The notes: generated by a model from the sequence alone, not told the origin. Shown: positions 34,260 to 46,700, counted from the stretch's first letter. The stretch: 64,000 bases of DNA from Narthecium ossifragum (GCA_963920575.1 OY986970.1:18982170-19046169), one strand, 5' to 3'. Translations and numbers: made by a program.

Positions 34260-36020
34260 CGAGGTAATCAAGATTGCAAAAGCCGCCATCTCGAGGTTCG
34301 AGACTCACCTCATCGAGCAGGGACCAAGATCGGGCACCCCGACGGAGTTGGAATCGATGCGAGCGAAGGGAATAGGCCTCGACACATCCGAGCTGGACCT
34401 CGACGCAGGAGAGGCACCCGAGTCCGAGGAGACGCCTGAAGACATCGAGCGACAACTTAGGTTAGTCGATGTATATAAGTTGCCTGTTTTCCCTAAAGCC
34501 ACACCTTCGAGTGCCAACCACCATGTATTTACTTAGTTGGTTTCATCCGGCTTAGATTTTCCAGCTTTACCTAATGTAACATCCCCGGACGACCTCGAGG
34601 AGGTTAATCTCGGGACATCCGAGTCCCCTCGAGTTACTTATGTAAATAGAGTTCTTGATTGTGAAATGAAAACTGCTTTCTCAATTCTGTTGCACGAGTT
34701 CAAAGATTACTTCGCATGGGACTACAATGAGATGCCTAGCCTTAGTCGCGATCTAGTCGAACATCGACTCTCAATCAAACCCGGATACAAACCAGTGAAG
34801 CAAGCCCCTTGAAGGCTAACACCCAAGAAGATACCCAAAATAAAGAAAGAAGTCGACCGCCTCCTACAAGCTAAGTTCATAAGAACCACTCGATACATCG
34901 AATGGGTATCAAATATAGTGCCCGTCACGAAGAAGAATGGGAAGATATGGGTGTGCATCGACTACAGGAACCTTAACATGGCCACACCCAAAGATGAATA
35001 CCCGATGCCGGTAGTCGATCTTTTGGTCGATGCCATCGCAGGGAATAAGCTAATTTCTCTAATGGACGAGTACTCCGGGTACAACCAAATTCATGTCACA
35101 CATGAGGATGTTCATAAAACAGCATTCACTTGTCCTGGAGCCATTGGGACTTTTGAGTATGTTGGGATGCCCTTCGGCATCAAGAACGCCGGTGCTACGT
35201 ACTTGAGAGCGATAAACGCCATCTTCCATGACTTGATTGGGAAGTCCCTCGAGGTCTACATTGACGACATCTTGGTCAAGTCAAGACGATCTGAGGATCA
35301 TCTAGAAGTGCTTCAAGTCACATTCCAAAGAATGAGAACTCACCAACTGAAACTGAATCCACTAAAATGCGCATTCGGAGTATCCGCAAGAAACTTCCTT
35401 GGCTTCCTTATATACAGTAGGGGCATCAAAGTAAGCCATGACAAAGCAAAGGCTATCATCAACACATAGCCACCCAAAAACAAAAGAGAACTTCAAAGTT
35501 TCCTTGGACACCTAAATTTTCTACTGCGCTTCATCTCGAACACTGCATGGAAGACAAAGGCTTTCTCCAACTTGTTAAAACTAAGACAGGGGCAAGAATT
35601 TCAGTGGGATGATAAATATCAAGAAGCCTTCAATGATATCAAACGATACCTCGTGAAACCTCCAATACTTGTACCACCCCGATCCGGGATACTGCTAAAA
35701 CTATACATCGCGGTGACACATGATTCAATCGGCTGCTTATTAGCCCAAGATAACGAGGACAGCTCAGAAAGGGTCATTTTCTACCTAAGTCGTGTCCTCA
35801 TCGATGTCGAGACAAGGTATCCTCTGGCGGAGAAGTACTGTCTCGCACTATACTTCGCAAATGTGGTCAAGTGCAAGCTCAGGCATTATTTAATCACACA
35901 TACCATCCATGTAATCACTAAAGCAGATGTGGTCAAGTACATGCTCTCGGACACCCTTCTGAGAGGTTAAATTAGTAAATGGAGCCTGTTTCGAACTCAG
36001 TTCGACCTAATTTATGTTCC
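34260..36020 (+). pseudogene. gypsy-E reverse transcriptase and RNase H
   Basis: Downstream of a spacer, RT runs from about 34680 (FKDYFAWDYNEMPSL) through VTKKNGKIWVCIDYRNLN (about 34925), MPFGIKNAGATYLRAINAIF (about 35165) and the catalytic YIDDILVKS (about 35255). The GIKNAGATY...AINAIFHD wording is characteristic of the Tat lineage. A gypsy-type RNase H follows (about 35560-35970; FYLSRVLIDVETRYPLAEKY near 35780). Stops at 34810 (TGA) and 35467 (TAG) are each one transition from a sense codon. The coding region is cut at 36020 by a hAT-like element. Confidence 0.9.
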
Positions 36021-37029
36021 CAGGGCCGGCCCTGAGTTTTTTTGGGCTCAAGGCAGAAGATAAAAATAGGCCCCTGCATCTTCTAAAATACATAATTTTT
36101 TTCGCTTTGAAAACAAACTTTAAGAGAAACATATATTATTGAAAAAAATATAGCACCGTAATTCATTAAATAGAAAAATCACTTTGTCACGCTAAATATA
36201 ATCTAGCAATCTCAATACAATTTAACAAAATAGTATACTAAATTAAAATGAAAATAAAAATCTTATAAAAACCAAATCTGTTGCAACTGAAAAATCACCC
36301 TCCTTGCATTCTTGACAACAAAAGTTTCAACCAAACTTCTGTAGTCAAGTTTGTCAATCAATCCCTTTTCAATCGATAAAATAGCTAAATTGTTCAGCCT
36401 TTCCTGTGACATGGTTGATTGAAGATAAGATTTGATTAACTTCAGTTTTGAGAAACTTCTCTCGGCAGAGCCGAGGACTTATTATATATCATATAAGACT
36501 GCTTTAGAAGCCATTTTTTTTTAACACTCAAATTCTCCCGGTTTATATGAAGAACCAAAAAGTGAAACATAAGCGTATTACCTGTAAGGGGTGCTAAATA
36601 AGCCCTTGCTCTCTACATTACACCATTGTGGAAAAAAACTCAATTTATGCTAATGATAAAGACAAGAAGAAATTGAACAAAAGAAAAGATGTCACAGCAT
36701 ATGGAGTACTTCATCGCAAAGTAAGAAATTCCAAAATAAATTCGAGTTGAAACTAGAAACAGCACAGTGCAAAGAAATCCAGATACTAATAACTCAATTT
36801 TAAAACACAATCAAAGAACAAGATGAGTAAATGGAATGAGTATCTCGACGGGGGTCACCGAGGAGTGAGAAGCGAGAGCGAGTATGTGAAAGTCGTGGGG
36901 CGTACCATATGAACGATCGTTTTTTGCTAGGTTGTATATATATATATATAGGAATATTTTTTTTTGGGCCCCCCAGAATTGGGGGCCCAAGGCACAAGCC
37001 TTCTAGGCTTTGCCTCAGGGCCAGCCCTG
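36021..37029. mobile_element. hAT-type transposon derivative (1009 bp)
   Basis: An exact 8-bp duplication TATGTTCC (36013-36020, 37030-37037) and terminal inverted repeats CAGGGCCGGCCCTGAG / CTCAGGGCCAGCCCTG (15 of 16 matching) define a hAT element. It retains only a C-terminal transposase scrap, so it is non-autonomous. A (TA)n run lies near 36935-36955. Confidence 0.94.
36300..36478 (-). pseudogene. hAT transposase C-terminal dimerisation fragment
   Basis: The minus strand reads [16 protein letters not shown], then [18 protein letters not shown] and [11 protein letters not shown], about 60 codons without a stop. This is the conserved C-terminal dimerisation region (hATC) of zinc-finger (TTF/ZMYM-like) hAT transposases. 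The DNA-binding and catalytic parts are missing, so this is a relic of the autonomous parent. Confidence 0.85.
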
Positions 37030-37037
37030 TATGTTCC

Positions 37038-38830
37038 TCCCAAAGTGGTCAAAAGCCAAGCCTTGGCGGATTTCCTGGCGGATCATTCCCAAGGCCATGA
37101 TTGCACAAGCCCGACACCGGAGTTGGAGATAGACTTGATCGAAGTCACCCCATAGAAGCTATACTTCGACGGATCTAGCACATCACAATCGCCCAGAGTC
37201 AGAGTCCTTCTTGTGTCTCTGCAAGGAGGCAAACATGCTTTCTCAGCACGGCTCATCCCCAAATGCTGAAATTATGCGTCCGAATACCAAGCCTTGATTT
37301 TTTGCCTAGAGATCACTCGAGACATGAACATTCTCGACCTCGAAATCATCGGTGATTCTCAATTGGTCATCAAGCAGCTATCTGAGGAGTATTGTTGCTC
37401 GAGCATAGATCTCGACCCATTCCCACACAAGGTATGGGACCACATCGCCAGGCTCCGAACGGTATGTTTAACCAACGTCCTACAGGGCGAGAATGTCAAA
37501 ACCGACATGCTGGCTCAACTAGGGTGAAGTTGAGAGGCTAAAGTTACTTTAACCCCCTCCGAAGTGTCAACAAACTTTATCTCGGAGGCCGACTGGAGAA
37601 AGCCAATCATGGAATACCTCACAAACCCATCCCAGGCTCGAGGGGCAAAAGATCTAAGACAAAGAGCATCCAAATACCTCCTACTAGAAGGTAAGCTTTA
37701 CCGTAAATCCTTTGAGGGACCTCTGCTTCGATGCATAAACATGGATGACGCTCTCCGAGCTCTAGGAGAAGTCCACGACGGAGTATCTGGAGCCCATCAG
37801 GCCGGGGTCAAGATGGCATGGTTACTTAAATGACTTGGATTCTACTGATCGGACATGACCAATGATGTCATAGATTACGCTAACGAATGCGTAATGTGTC
37901 ATAAGCATGTGCAAATACCTTGAATCCCAACATCCAAGTTGCACTCAGTGGTAAAGCCTTGGCCATTCCGAGACTCAGCCATGGACGCTATGGGTCCTAT
38001 CGACCCCACATCGAACAAAGGAGATAGATACATCCTCGTCACCACCGATTATTTTACAAAATGGGTTAAGGCAATCCCAGTCAAAGAAGTAACTTAAGCA
38101 GTCCCCGCTTTGGATTACCCCAATTTATCACCATTGACCGGGCCACTAGCTTCAACGGACAAGAGATGCAAAAGTTTGCAGAGGACTGGGGATTCAAGAT
38201 CCTAAACTCAACCCCCTATTACTCCCAGGCCAATGGACAAGCTGAATCGACAAATAAAACCATTAAATATAATGTGCAAAAGATGATAGACACGGATGGA
38301 AATCCGAGGAGAAGGCACGAGATCCTAGGCGAGACCTTATGGGCTTATCGTACATCTCGATGTGAGAGCACAGGAACAACTCTCTACGAGCTAGTTTATG
38401 GACATGATGCGGTGCTCCCTATCGAGATCAAAGTTGGCTCTCCGAGAACGGAGCACCAAACTCACATAAGCCCAGTATAGTATGAGAAGACCATACTCGG
38501 AGAGCTCGACTCGTTGGAAGGAGAGTCCAGATCCGAGCTTTGAATTAGATCAACGCTCAAAAAAGAAAGGCCGCCTGAGCTTACAACAAGCGGGTTTGAG
38601 GTCGAAGCTTCAACACCGGACACTTAGTATGGAAGGTGATCCTACCTTTGAAAACTAAAGATCTGAATTTAGGTAAATGGAGCCCTAATTGGGAAGGACC
38701 TTTCTGTGTCCGAGATATCCTATATGGGAATGCATACCGACTGCAAAGTCTCGACGGCGTTACCCATTGACGTACAATCAATGGTGAATTCCTAAAGAAG
38801 TAAATACCATCTATCTGGGAGACCAATAAG
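37038..38830 (+). pseudogene. gypsy-E second RNase H and integrase
   Basis: After the hAT element the frame reads LYFDGSSTSQSPRVRV (about 37160) and IIGDSQLVIKQLSEEY (about 37350), an additional, archaeal-like RNase H typical of Tat elements. Integrase follows: His region VHDGVSGAHQAG (about 37770), CVMCHKH (about 37890), DAMGPID (about 37985), YYSQANGQAESTNKTIK (about 38215) and, in another frame, a C-terminal part ending near SIWE (about 38810). There are many stops between 37155 and 38100. The order RT, RNase H, second RNase H, integrase is the usual one for the lineage. Confidence 0.88.
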
Positions 38831-39145
38831 GAAGTATTAAAACAAAACTTCCCATAACTTTGGGAAAACTTCCTAAAATCCCCATTAAATAGAGAAGCTA
38901 CATAACAATGTTGTAAATAGGAGGCCGAACTTCCTTTACAATATCCCACATTATCTCGAACAAAGCCAACATACACTCCAAAATGACGAAGTCAGTTGAC
39001 CTCAATGAAAAGGATAAAAGCAGGCCCTCAAGATGACGCAAATCTGTCTCAAGTTCGTCCAAATCGAAATCAAGCCTCTCCTCTTCAACATTCATCAGCA
39101 TGCAGAGCTCATCTCACCTTGACAACTCCGCGGTCAGTGCCATCG
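38831..39145. other. gypsy-E spacer after integrase
   Basis: 315 bp of non-coding interior between the end of pol and the Del insertion. I see no further domain. Confidence 0.55.
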
Positions 39146-39728
39146 TGTGAGAACCTGTACCTCTAACCATGTCTGACCTTGTTAGGTCGAGGGACTGGTT
39201 TTGTTTGTTTGGCTCGGTTGGCCTTGTTTTGCGATCGGTTAATCACATCGCTGTTTTTGGATCCCAAGGGAAATTTGGTAAAATTACACCTTATTGGTCG
39301 GTTTCACACCCGTGTAGTGCACATACTGCCTTGGATTGGTGTATGTGATTGATTAGACTCTCTCTTCTTTTCTTTTCTTTTCTCTCCTTCTCTCTCTCCT
39401 GTTGGCTGCCGACTGGGGCTTTTCAGCGTGGATTCGTTGCGATCGGAGTTGAGGGAGTTGTAGATCGTCAGCTTTTCTATACATGTAGGTGTTTCTACCC
39501 AAATCTACCGAGTTGGTTTACCTAAGATTGGTTTTATGTGGTTGCGCTTGTTAGAATATTGTGTAACTTGATAGAGTAGTGTAATAGCATGCTTAGAACA
39601 TTCCCACCAAGTCAATTTCGTATTTCATCTAACGAATTCTATATTTATCACCGTTTCGTCGGTTTTTGTCGGTAATCGGCCAATTTGGCCTAGATATGGA
39701 ATTTACCTGTCTGAACTTGGATTTCTTA

Positions 39729-40059
39729 GGGGGCGTTTGGTTGTTTGCATAAGCTAATGCAGTGCATTGCTCAATGCAGTGCATTACATCTGCTACAACA
39801 ATGCAGTGCATTGCATCTGCTAATGCAATGCTGCATTAACAAAAACAGTCATTTTGGCTACATTAGCTAATGCAGCATTTGAGGCCCTTTTTGCATTAAC
39901 TGATGCATGCATCAGCTAATGCAGTGGCCAACCAAACACCCTTTTGTATTAGCTGATGCATGCATTAGTTAATGCAGTGGCCAACCAAACACTGACATAG
40001 ACCAAAATGCTACATTAGCTCATGCATGCATCAGCTAATACAAGCAACCAAACGCCCCC
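39729..40059. mobile_element. 331-bp PIF/Harbinger-like MITE
   Basis: Perfect 15-bp terminal inverted repeats GGGGGCGTTTGGTTG / CAACCAAACGCCCCC, flanked by TTA on both sides (39726-39728, 40060-40062). A TTA duplication is typical of PIF/Harbinger (Tourist-like) MITEs. The interior repeats GCTAATGCA and TGCATGCA in both orientations, so it can fold extensively. There is no coding capacity. Confidence 0.9.
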
Positions 40060-40194
40060 TTAGTGTCATTAGATTCCCCACCTCCAATTATACCTCCCTG
40101 TAAAGTTTGGTTTGAATTGAACTTGTTTTGATAGATCGAATCCAAGAAATTGGATTTTCATTACTATTCATGTGAATAGTAACAATCGTTGAAG

Positions 40195-40709
40195 GATCGA
40201 TCTTCCTTGAGAGAATATCGATCTTTTAGCTTAAATATGCATTTCGTCGGATGAAGGATCGATCTTCTCATAAGAGAAGATCGATCTTTTCTGGTTTACA
40301 GGGGGCGTGCAAAGAGAAGATCGATCTTTTTGGGAGAGAAGATCGATCTCCTTGAATAGACCTTACTGTCGTATGAAAGATCGATCTGCTTGGGTAGAAG
40401 ATCGGTCTCTTATGTGCTGGTAAGAAGGTTTTCTGCTTTCTTCTGAACAGTTATGTTCACGCTCGATTTCCAGCTTCTGTGTACATGACCTCGTCAAACT
40501 TTCAAGATTAAGTTTGTAGATTTTCGAATCAATTTTCCAATGCCACTGATTTCATATTTTGCTTATTTTCTATGATTTATGAAGAATTTGCTATGAGACT
40601 GCGATAAAACAGGAATTTAAGAAAAGATCGATCTTATTGGATAGACGATCGATCTCTTGTCCTGACAAAGTGCAAGGAAGATCGATCTTCATGGGTAAGA
40701 CGATCGATC
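40195..40709. repeat. six paired GATCGATC boxes, each pair 21-22 bp apart
   Basis: GATCGATC or one- to two-base variants begin at 40195/40216, 40257/40279, 40319/40341, 40379/40400, 40626/40647 and 40680/40702. Within-pair spacings are 21, 22, 22, 21, 21 and 22 bp; the first four pairs repeat about every 60-62 bp. Some pairs extend into hairpins, for example AGATCGATCTTCTC and its complement around ATAA (40278-40309 region). Confidence 0.9.
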
Positions 40710-41810
40710 CCTTATATGCCGATAGCTAAAATTGATTCCGATTTCAACGATTTTGTTTTCGTTTCAACCCGGATTTCTCGTATGTTCTTCTCAATGGTTA
40801 GTATGATATTTTAGTTGGAATTTGATAGATTTGTCGTCGAATTATGTAGTGATTTGTGGGTTAGGGTAATTTATCGAAATTACCGATCTTAATTAATTTC
40901 GTCGATCAATTGTCTGCCGATCGATTTGATACCTTAGTATGTCCTGCTGATGCATGCTTAGGACCACACGTTGGCTTTTCATGGATTTTAACGGGATTTT
41001 TGAGAGGCTTTATGTTAAGATTTTGTTGTATGATTTAAACACCTAAATTGCATGCTTAGAGAAAATGGGCCGAAGGTGTGCCCTTTATTGCTTTGTGGTT
41101 AATCGAGGGAGTCATGCCCTTCGGGAATGTGTAGAATAAATGGGCCGAAGGTGTGCCCTATTGCTTCAATTGATAGCCGAACTGATAGCCGCAGTGTGTC
41201 GGGGTGTTAACATAGGTTGATTGAATCGTTGATTTGATTGGTTAGCTTAATTCGTATATTTGGTAGTCCTATCATTGTACTTGTAGACCAGTTACCCGTG
41301 GGGTAACTGTGGAACGTTAGCCCATGGTGTGCCAGCGCCGCACCAAAGGCTATTGTATAACGGCGTTGCCAATTGCTCTTAAAGAATCAAGTTGAATTCT
41401 TTATTATAGTATTAACTTAACCTGTGGACTCTCATGTTGATGTGAAATATAGTGACATGTAGGATAGATGCTTGTATAGGTACATGCACTGTATGCATTA
41501 GAGGCATTCCAGCTTAGGCGTAGGCGATGGTTTGATCGTCGATTCGAGGGCTCGGGCAGCTCGTATCTAACCATAGGACCGAGGTTGGGTAGTAAGCTCT
41601 ATGGTGTGATTGTATTATTGGAATCCTTATGTTATCGAGGTTAATGTCTAGTTGGATACAATGATATTGTTATTGAGGTTTAGAGGTCGTGTCATTTCTC
41701 CAAGACCAAGTGCTAAGGATGGTTGATGATGCGTTCCCGACGTGCTCCCAAGGCATGGGAATCCTGCTGGGTAAGGGTGATCCTGCATGTTACTGTTCCG
41801 CTGCCTCTTG

Positions 41811-42839
41811 GTAACATATTCAAGAGAGAGGTTTCTGAAGGTCTAAGAGGGGATTGATCTTAGGCCTTATAAAAGAAAATCGATGATGGAAACCTAGGGA
41901 GATGGAGTCTAATAAAATTGTATGCTTGCAAATGATAAGAGCAGAAATTAAAGCAAGTAAATGAAGGATACAAAGATGAGTTTGGAGATTGCACAAGATT
42001 TTTATAGTGGTTCGGCCAACCTTGCCTAAGCCCACTTCACTCAAGGGTCCTCCTTGAAGTTCCACTACTTATAAGACCTTTACAAGCTTTTCACAAAACT
42101 TACCGGTGCTTGGCAACCTATCCACAAAGCTTACGGGTGCTTGGCAACCTATCCACCAAGCTTACGAGGGCTTGGCAACCTTACAATCTCTCTCTGTCTC
42201 TCTCTCAAAATATACAACTTGAAGTAGTTTTACAAAGTTAAGCTCATAAATAAAGAGGATAAACTTGCTACAAATATTTCCCAATGATCCATTGGCTCCC
42301 CCTTGGCCCCCCTCGGCACCTTGCAAGTTTGTTGCATCTCCCCTTTTATAGTTGAGCTCCAACGCCCTCCAAATAGCCTTCCAATGGCTCTTTAACAACT
42401 CTATTTCTTACAGACGATCGACCGCTGTATCGTCCACCAGATTGACCGTCGTAATCAAAATATGGCCTTGTCATTCATCCAGTCTTCGCAGTACGGCTCT
42501 ATTTCTGACTGGCGGTCGACCATCGCATACAAACTATGGCCTTGTCATTCATCCAGTCTTCGCAGTTGATCCATGCATCATCCGCCAGTCTTCACGGTCA
42601 ACCGCCGCATCATCCGCGAGCCTCTGTCATAAAAATGACACTCCATGGTCGATGTACCGATCGACCACCGCTCTTCTATGGTCTGCGGTCGATCCACCGA
42701 TCGACTGCCGCATCATCCGCGAGCACAAAAACTTATAGATATGAAATTTAAATCTTCCTTTTTAAGGGATATTAACATTCAAACTAAGTTTTATCATCAT
42801 ACATAATTTGACATCATCAAATTTATACTAGGACTAACA
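41811..42839 (-). mobile_element. copia-type solo LTR (approximate left edge)
   Basis: On the minus strand it starts TGTTAGTCCTAG at 42839, has a promoter-like CTATAAAAGGGG (about 42340-42350) and ends near the CTCTCTCTTGAATATG stretch at 41811. It interrupts the Del LTR between TTGGTAAC and CATGAGCCC. There is no PBS or coding sequence, so it is probably a solo LTR. It contains three tandem units around GTGCTTGGCAACCTATCCAC (about 42105-42180) and a cluster of CGATCGACC-type boxes (42410-42720). I could not define a target duplication. Confidence 0.6.
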
Positions 42840-43280
42840 ATTTCATGACATGAGCCCTTGGGACATTAATGGGTTATGGGACCCTTGGCATACCTTAGGC
42901 TTAGACGGGGAAACGACATTGTTGTTGTTTCCTCCCTTTGTGTGTGACGTAGAGTAGAACCCTACTGAGCTTATCGCTTACTCCTAACCGGGCTGTGTTT
43001 GCAGGTGCAGGCATCGGCTCTTCTTCCGTAGTACCAGTTGGACAGGCTTTTGGTAGCACAACGACTTCAGGAGGCTCTCGAGGATCCTGAGATGTTGGCA
43101 GCTTCAGCAGTTCCTTTTGCTATAGATTACATTTGATAGATATATTAAATGTATAAATTCTCTTTTCGAGGATTAGATGTTATGAATCTGTATTCGAGGA
43201 ATAAATTGTGATAATTGTTATATAAATGTGCCAGAAATGATTGAATAGGTTTAGGTCCCTCACGTCCCGGCCCGTCTGTT

Positions 43281-44498
43281 TGCGTCCCAGGGATAGGATT
43301 AGGCTTGTGGTTAAGGTTTTGAGTGTGGAATGGGATAATTTTAGGTCTAGAACATCCTTACATGTCTGTTTGCGTCCATGTGTGACATGCTTTCCCTTTA
43401 TTGATTGCTGCTTTGTTTTGTTGATTTCCGGCTATGACATGACGTCTCAGGGGGAGATGTGCATGCATGTCGGTGTCGTCCGTTTCCTCGCCTAACAGTG
43501 AATCTCCCCTCGTGCTGGAGATGAGCGAGTAGGGATCATGACGTGTCTTGCCTCTGTGGTATTGGAATCCTGAGAGGTGGACCCGTTGTGGTTCAGAGGC
43601 GATGTTGGAGATCCTTTGACAGTAGAGGACTAGTTGAAGTAGGTGTTTTGGATCCTTGATGCCTTAGACATCAGGGAGTGTCGCTCACTTGGAAGTTGTT
43701 GGTTTTCTTGCTTCCTTTTGAGGTGATGTGTAGTAGCACTTGTCAGGGCCACTAGGGACGCTATTGGTTGTGGTTGAGAACAGTTTCGCGTACTGTTCTC
43801 CGACAGCGTCTCTTGGAGGGTGGGGTGGTTGGGAGTACCTTCCTTTGTTCTTGGTACTCGCACCGTGTGATAGCACGCGGGTTAGTTGGATCACCTGGCT
43901 CGGTATGCTAGAGCGATAGCAGAGGATGGCCTGGACTGTACTCCATATACTAAGGCAGGTGACTTGAGGGTTGACACCGGACAATTGGTCGGTGGTCATG
44001 GTGAGTTCCGGGGTTGTTGTTCTAGGTTTCGTGAGACGGCAGGGTAGCCGTTGATAGAGTTCAGTGGCTTCAGCATCAGCGACAACCATGGCAGCAATAG
44101 CGTCATGCCGGCTGTTTGAAAGGTAGCCTGGACCGTCAAACTGAGAGGAAACCTGCAGGGTGCTCAAGTACAAGTCGCCGGCAGCCTTTCCGTCGACGGT
44201 GCTGGTTGCGAGGGGTGTTGGGTCCTTACGCAGAGCAGTCGGGCGTGGCGTACTGTGTGGGCCAGAGCAGTGGGTTGACACCTCAGTTGGGGCAGGTACC
44301 TGGGGCAGACGCGGGAATTCAGATTCCAGATAGAGCCTTGCTAGAGACGAGGTAGTGACAGGTCTAGCCAATGGTTCGCGCACTCCAAAGGAGAGAGCAG
44401 GTTCAGCAACAACCTATTTCAGAGCCGCCAACTTCAACTTTCAGCTTCAACCTTCAGCTTTTGGGGCTTCTCGCAGCTTGCGATTTCCTTGTGGCTCT
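43281..44498 (+). pseudogene. Del-type leader and unrecognisable gag region
   Basis: The first ~120 bp parallel the gypsy-D leader after its PBS (GTCTAGAACATCC near 43345). The rest keeps only scattered resemblance to a Del gag region, with no frame longer than about 80 codons in the expected sense and no intact knuckle. The minus-strand ORF at 43685-44383 is rich in Ser/Thr/Pro without a domain, and I treat it as chance. Confidence 0.45.
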
Positions 44499-45964
44499 AG
44501 GTGAGGACCCGTTCCTCTAATCTGACTAGACCGTGTGGGTCGAGGGTCTTTTTTCCTTGCTGATTTGGTCTCACGTTGCACACACGACCTTGAAGTGATG
44601 TATGTGTTTGATTAGAACCCCAATGTGTGATCTGGATCGAAAGATCTGGGTTTGAGGCATGTTTGTTTGCCCGTTTGCCACTTTTTAGGACGAGAAGATC
44701 AATCTCCTTGTGCCTGGAAAGTCTTTGCCTTGTCACGAGGAAAGATCGATCTTCATACCTATGAAGATCGATCTCTCTTGTCGTGACCGGTTTTCTCACA
44801 CGTTTTCCTATCGAATAGCATGTTGTTTTAATCGTGATTTTAACGGTTTGCCTTCGAGTTTTACAATGATTTGTGTTTCAGATCGTTTCATTGGCTTTTC
44901 ATGGATTTCGTTCGGTTTCTCGATAAGCATGCGATAGCTGTAGTTTGTGTTTTCTTTACTATGCTTTATTATAGTATAATTGTATTAGTTAGCCCTTACT
45001 GCTTTGTGGTTGAACCAAGGGAGTCATGCAACTTGGGATGTGTAGATAGTATAACTTATAATGTTGTCATGCCATATAGTGACACCTAGGTTAGATGTTT
45101 GTATAGGTGCATGCATTTGATTGCATTAGAAACATAAAGCTAGGGTGTGCGCGAATAGGGGCTTCGCCAATCAGAGCCTCTCGGGTAGCTCGGATCTAGT
45201 TCTAGGACTGAGGCTGACCGAGGCTGGGTAGCAGGGTCTAGGGTGAGTTGTGTTGTGACTATACTAATCGAGGTTCAGATGTCGTGCCGCTTCTCCTGCC
45301 GATGTCTAAGTGTGGTTGCACTTTATATTTTGTACCGGTTGGGGATACATTGCAGATGCATTGAGACCCCTGTCATTATCCCAGGTCACTCTTTGAGGAG
45401 TGCTTGGAGTCAGTGTGATCCTTATCAAGGTTGGTCACTCTTCAAGGCCGCCTAGTGCTAGCGCGATGCTAGTCGAGGTTGCATGCTTGAGTAGTATAGA
45501 ACGCCTTAGGCTTGGCAGGAAGATGGAAAAATTGTGGTTCTCTTTCTTGAGTGTGACATAGAGTATAACCATACTGAGCTTTGTTGCTCATTCCTATCCG
45601 GGTTGCGTTTGTAGGTGTAGGCGTCAGCGCTTCTGTAGCTCCCAGCGAATCAGCTTTTTATGGCGCGTTGACTTCTGGAGGTGTTCGAGGACCCTGAGGG
45701 CTTGGTGGCACTTTTATGGTTTTTTTGTTGTACAGTATGTTCGAGGATAATATCAATGTATAAATTCAATTTTGAGGTTTCTTTAAATTGTATAAGTACA
45801 ACTATGTAATCGAGGAGTATTATTAAATTATCATTTTATCCTCAGGTTAGCTTTGTATTAGTTTGTGAATATTATAATGTGTTGCGCCAATTTGGATGTA
45901 ATTAAATTAGGAACCCCTCGCGTCCCGCCATCAGGGTTGGCGTATCTCGGGGCAAGGCGCGACA
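44499..45964 (+). repeat. Del-type LTR, second copy
   Basis: Begins AGGTGAGGACCCG (first base pair of the usual TGTGAGG lost) and ends GGCAAGGCGCGACA like the gypsy-D LTR. It contains a box pair at 44744/44766 (22 bp apart) that forms a perfect hairpin, AGATCGATCTTCAT with its complement around ACCT. Confidence 0.8.
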
Positions 45965-46700
45965 CTGGGTTTCCCCCTTGTGACTCGTCCCCGTGCGGTC
46001 GTGTTGGCTTGGGACTAGGGTCGTTTGTGGCTTTGGAAGTAACCATTGATTGGGACGAGAGCTTGGGCTGGTAGCTCTTGTCGGGGCGTTCGCTAGAGGT
46101 TGGGAACCTCTAGGCGTCCGTCACCCACGTGTGGTGCACGTTAGGTGTTAGACGGCTTTCTCGGTTGCGTTGGTTGGCCACGTACTGAGTTGTGCTTCTT
46201 TGGTCATGGGAAGGTGTCGTGGGTACACATGACGGCATTGTTTCATTCTCATTGAAGGTCGCTGGTTGAAAATTCTTCTGGTTGTCTAGGGCTGGGGTTT
46301 GTTCACTGGCTCATGGTGAACTTCCTCGTTGCTTTCGAGGGTGCTCTGGAGAGCAGTTTTCCCTCATGTTGTTTGTGTCGTTGTCTTTTCTGAAGAACTT
46401 TCGGGTTGTCTCTTTCGTGGGACACCGAGTTCGAGATCGACGTTCCTTCTATACATGCATAGCCTTCAGGAAGCTGGACAGTGTTGCAGTAGAGAGTACG
46501 TGCCCGCTATAGTTTGACGACTACACTAGCTGAGAGTTCAGGATTGCGACATCCCGAAGACAACTTTCCCGACAAGGTCGTACTCTGATCAATTTGCGGT
46601 CGCATTCGTCAACAACATCATATCTACTCACGCGTTGTGGAGGAGGAGCATGAGCGACATTTGGGGTTCGCATCGGTGTTATTTGGCTCTTGGTGCGAGG
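45965..46700 (+). pseudogene. shredded Del-type pol fragment
   Basis: Around 46525-46640 the sequence parallels gypsy-D's RT (VQDCDIPKT-like, then AVAFVNNI in place of the FVDDI catalytic region, then EEHERH-like). Earlier, near 46330-46440, it parallels the region before RT. Deletions, stops and loss of the catalytic aspartates make it non-functional. 46700-47125 has only weak repeat-like content, and I cannot fix where gypsy-E resumes. Confidence 0.55.

Larger units (their letters stand above)
39146..43280 (+). repeat. Del-type LTR, expanded by two insertions
   Basis: Shares landmarks with the gypsy-D LTR (TGTGAG start, TTTCACACCCG, GTGACGTAG, ACTGAGCTTA) and with 44499-45964, but is strongly diverged. 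A MITE (39729-40059) and a copia LTR (about 41811-42839) account for some 1.36 kb. The 3' end and PBS are deleted: LTR sequence near 43270 runs directly into leader sequence. Confidence 0.75.

Noticed and set aside
40195..40709. CRISPR-like array
   Set aside because: The repeats are short palindromes inside a plant retrotransposon LTR, with no uniform spacers and no cas genes.
43685..44383. Minus-strand ORF of 232 codons
   Set aside because: It is low-complexity, without a domain, and lies in the decayed Del interior where the sense strand is plus.
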